A stretch of DNA of 8,198 nt. Origin: Candidatus Zixiibacteriota bacterium (GTDB lineage Bacteria > Zixibacteria > MSB-5A5 > SM1-73). Each line of letters starts with the position of its first letter. Position 1 is the stretch's first letter. The stretch covers positions 429,089-437,286 of the forward strand of contig CP070839.1 of assembly GCA_020341875.1 (NCBI GenBank), written 5' to 3'. Shown one piece after another: positions 6,865 to 8,198 of the stretch. The translations under genes and the position numbers were made by a program. The notes below the pieces were generated by a model, which had not been told where the DNA came from, did no database searches, and saw nothing but the letters and a program-made list of their open reading frames with translations.

Positions 6865-7018
6865 TTTGACGTAGGATCGACGCCGACCGTGAAACCGCAG
6901 TAACGCCGGCAAGCGGCGTCGGAGAGATTAACTGAGCAGTATTTCGTCTCCCTGATGGCGAGTTGCAGTCCACGCGAACTTCTCCAGGTCTCTACACCTC
7001 CACCCGTAGGGAGACTTG
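6865..7018 (-). promoter_or_regulatory. 154-nt gap upstream of the glycan block, with alternative hairpins
   Basis: On the minus strand CGACGCCG (6921-6914) can pair either with CGGCGT (6908-6903; 6 bp, 5-nt loop) or with CGGCGTCG (6885-6878; 8 bp, 28-nt loop), the latter ending 13 nt before the GT4 ATG. A further bulged stem (7015-6988; 8 bp with two unpaired C) follows the propeller-gene stop. I see no convincing sigma70 promoter and no T-tract terminator, so it is unclear whether the glycan block has its own promoter here or is read from the gene before it. Confidence 0.35.
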
Positions 7019-8198
7019 TCACTTGCGAATAACTGCGATCTTTCCGACCGCACTCTCACCCGAGGCGCCCTGCACGTGAAAAAGGTAAATTCCGCTTGCT
7101 ACCAGCTCCCCGCCTTCAGTCCGGCCGTTCCACTGACTGCCTGATGTAATCTTCTTGACCAGCTCGCCAGCCACTGTGAATATCCTCACCCTCGCCTGGT
7201 AGGGAAGCCGATCGAAAGTTAGGATCTCCGAGCCTTTTTCAATGATGAACGGATTGGGAAAGGGCACCACGTCGGACAGATCCTCTGCCGGTGCACCAAT
7301 TCCCGATTCGAAGCGCGATAGTCCGCTCTCCGTGCCCACCCACACGTCACCCGTTCTCCCGTCGATTTTCAGCCCGCGAACGTAGTTGTCGCATATCTTG
7401 CTGTTGAAGGTGGTGAAGACGGCAACGAACTCGTCTTTAGAGTTCATCATCCCCAGTCCGTTGGCGGTAGCGATCCATTTGTTGTTTCTTTCGTCCACCG
7501 CGATATCGTTCACCTGAGGACCCAGGGGATCGGGCAGCGGAACGGATCTGAATCTTCCCCAATCCAAATCGAATTTGTCCAGTCCGCTGCTGGTACCGGC
7601 CCACAGGGTTCCGTCCTTGTCCACCAAGCATCGCCAGACGGCATTGTTTGAAAGGTGATGATCCTTGGAGGTGTAGTGGGTGAGTCGATCGTCCACTTTG
7701 TTCTCAACGGTCCAGTTATAATCGTAGTCTGTCAGCCCCATGCCTCGATAGCAGATGTAGAGGTGACCGTCTCGCGCAAATACCTTCTCCAGGAAGGGGA
7801 ACTCCAATCCATCCTGATCGTGGTAGACCACCCAGGCGGTCTCCTCGTCTGCAGGCGAACAGACGACTCTGCTCAAATCGAGAGCGTCCCAAACCGGGAA
7901 CCAGCGATTCCCCATCTCGTCCACCGCAACGTCGTTCACCACCACATAGTCTGGATCGGCCGCGATCCCTCTTAAGGGACTGTTCTTCTCGGTATACCTG
8001 ACCCAACTTGAGTCGTCCGGATCGAACTTGGTCACCCCTCCCCCCCAACTTGAGAACCAGATGTTGCCCTGAGGGTCCCTTTCCACACCGTCTACCCTGC
8101 GTCCATCGATCTCCGGAACGGAGGAGAGGGAGAACCATGCGGTTCCGTCGAATTTACTCCCCCCATAGCCCTCCTGGGCACACCAGAGATTCCCCTGA
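7019..8198 (-). CDS. Secreted beta-propeller repeat protein with FlgD-like C-terminal domain (N-terminus beyond right edge)
   Basis: The frame is open from the right edge to a TGA at 7021-7019, giving 392 visible residues; the true start is outside the window. Most of it is a series of propeller blades of the two-component-regulator-propeller type, each with a G-x-x-W strand and a following GL-x-x-F-D type turn: GNLWCAQEGYGGSKFDG (3-19), GNIWFSSWGGGVTKFD (44-59), GNRWFPVWD (96-104), GTLWAGTSSGLDKFD (196-210), NNKWIATANGLG (238-249) and GDVWVGTESGLSRFE (283-297). A linker leads to a C-terminal FlgD-like Ig domain (about 311-392) with PFPNPF, RVRIFTVAGELVKKI, WNGRTEGGELVASGIYLFHV and IAVIRK. 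In FCB bacteria such C-terminal domains often act in export or cell-surface attachment. No histidine kinase or transmembrane part follows, so this is a stand-alone extracytoplasmic protein rather than a sensor. The ligand is unknown. Confidence 0.82.
   Translation of the reverse strand, partial: QGNLWCAQEGYGGSKFDGTAWFSLSSVPEIDGRRVDGVERDPQGNIWFSSWGGGVTKFDPDDSSWVRYTEKNSPLRGIAADPDYVVVNDVAVDEMGNRWFPVWDALDLSRVVCSPADEETAWVVYHDQDGLEFPFLEKVFARDGHLYICYRGMGLTDYDYNWTVENKVDDRLTHYTSKDHHLSNNAVWRCLVDKDGTLWAGTSSGLDKFDLDWGRFRSVPLPDPLGPQVNDIAVDERNNKWIATANGLGMMNSKDEFVAVFTTFNSKICDNYVRGLKIDGRTGDVWVGTESGLSRFESGIGAPAEDLSDVVPFPNPFIIEKGSEILTFDRLPYQARVRIFTVAGELVKKITSGSQWNGRTEGGELVASGIYLFHVQGASGESAVGKIAVIRK

Noticed and set aside
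1000..6924. Shared 12-mer GCGGCGTCGGAG on opposite strands near 1000-1011 and at 6913-6924, as flanks of a mobile or inverting segment
   Set aside because: A match of this length is expected by chance a few times in a window of this size on both strands, and no recombinase or transposase is present.
7655..8138. Open frames on both strands over the propeller gene (7655-7975 plus, 7716-8138 minus)
   Set aside because: They are shadows of the propeller protein, whose repeated G-x-x-W blades are clear in the chosen frame.

Overview
The window looks like a chromosomal segment of an uncultured Gram-negative bacterium, most plausibly of the FCB superphylum and Zixibacteria-like. This is inferred from two proteins of types common in those genomes: a secreted cohesin-like protein with a Cys-containing module (left edge), and a beta-propeller repeat protein ending in a FlgD-like Ig/sorting domain (right edge). 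No rRNA or marker gene is present, so the taxonomic call is only moderately supported. All genes I accept lie on the minus strand, so transcription runs from right to left.

Layout in transcription order. (1) 8198-7019: the C-terminal 392 residues of a secreted propeller-repeat protein whose start lies outside the window. (2) 6864-5800: a family 4 (GT-B, retaining) glycosyltransferase. (3) 5693-4431: a polytopic membrane protein with GT-C-like character. (4) 4416-3313: a second, unrelated polytopic membrane protein. (5) 3187-1877: a second GT4 glycosyltransferase of the YYFPP type. (6) 1860-1012: a GT2 (WbbL-like) glycosyltransferase. (7) After a 386-bp intergenic region with a good sigma70-type promoter and a structured leader, 625-1: the first 208 residues of a secreted protein that runs off the left edge.

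Genes 2-6 form a compact block with gaps of 106, 14, 125 and 16 nt and read as one surface-glycan or glycolipid assembly unit. The three soluble or peripheral transferases would add sugars from nucleotide or lipid-linked donors on the cytoplasmic face, and the two membrane proteins could be lipid-linked sugar transferases or other envelope steps. No flippase, polymerase, ligase or export gene is visible, so the pathway is either incomplete here or continues elsewhere. The two secreted proteins are probably independent of the glycan block.

I found no mobile element, CRISPR array, tRNA, rRNA or clear intrinsic terminator. The block is best described as an ordinary glycan locus. The points most worth a second look are the two uncharacterised membrane proteins and the hairpin-rich leader of the left-edge secreted protein.
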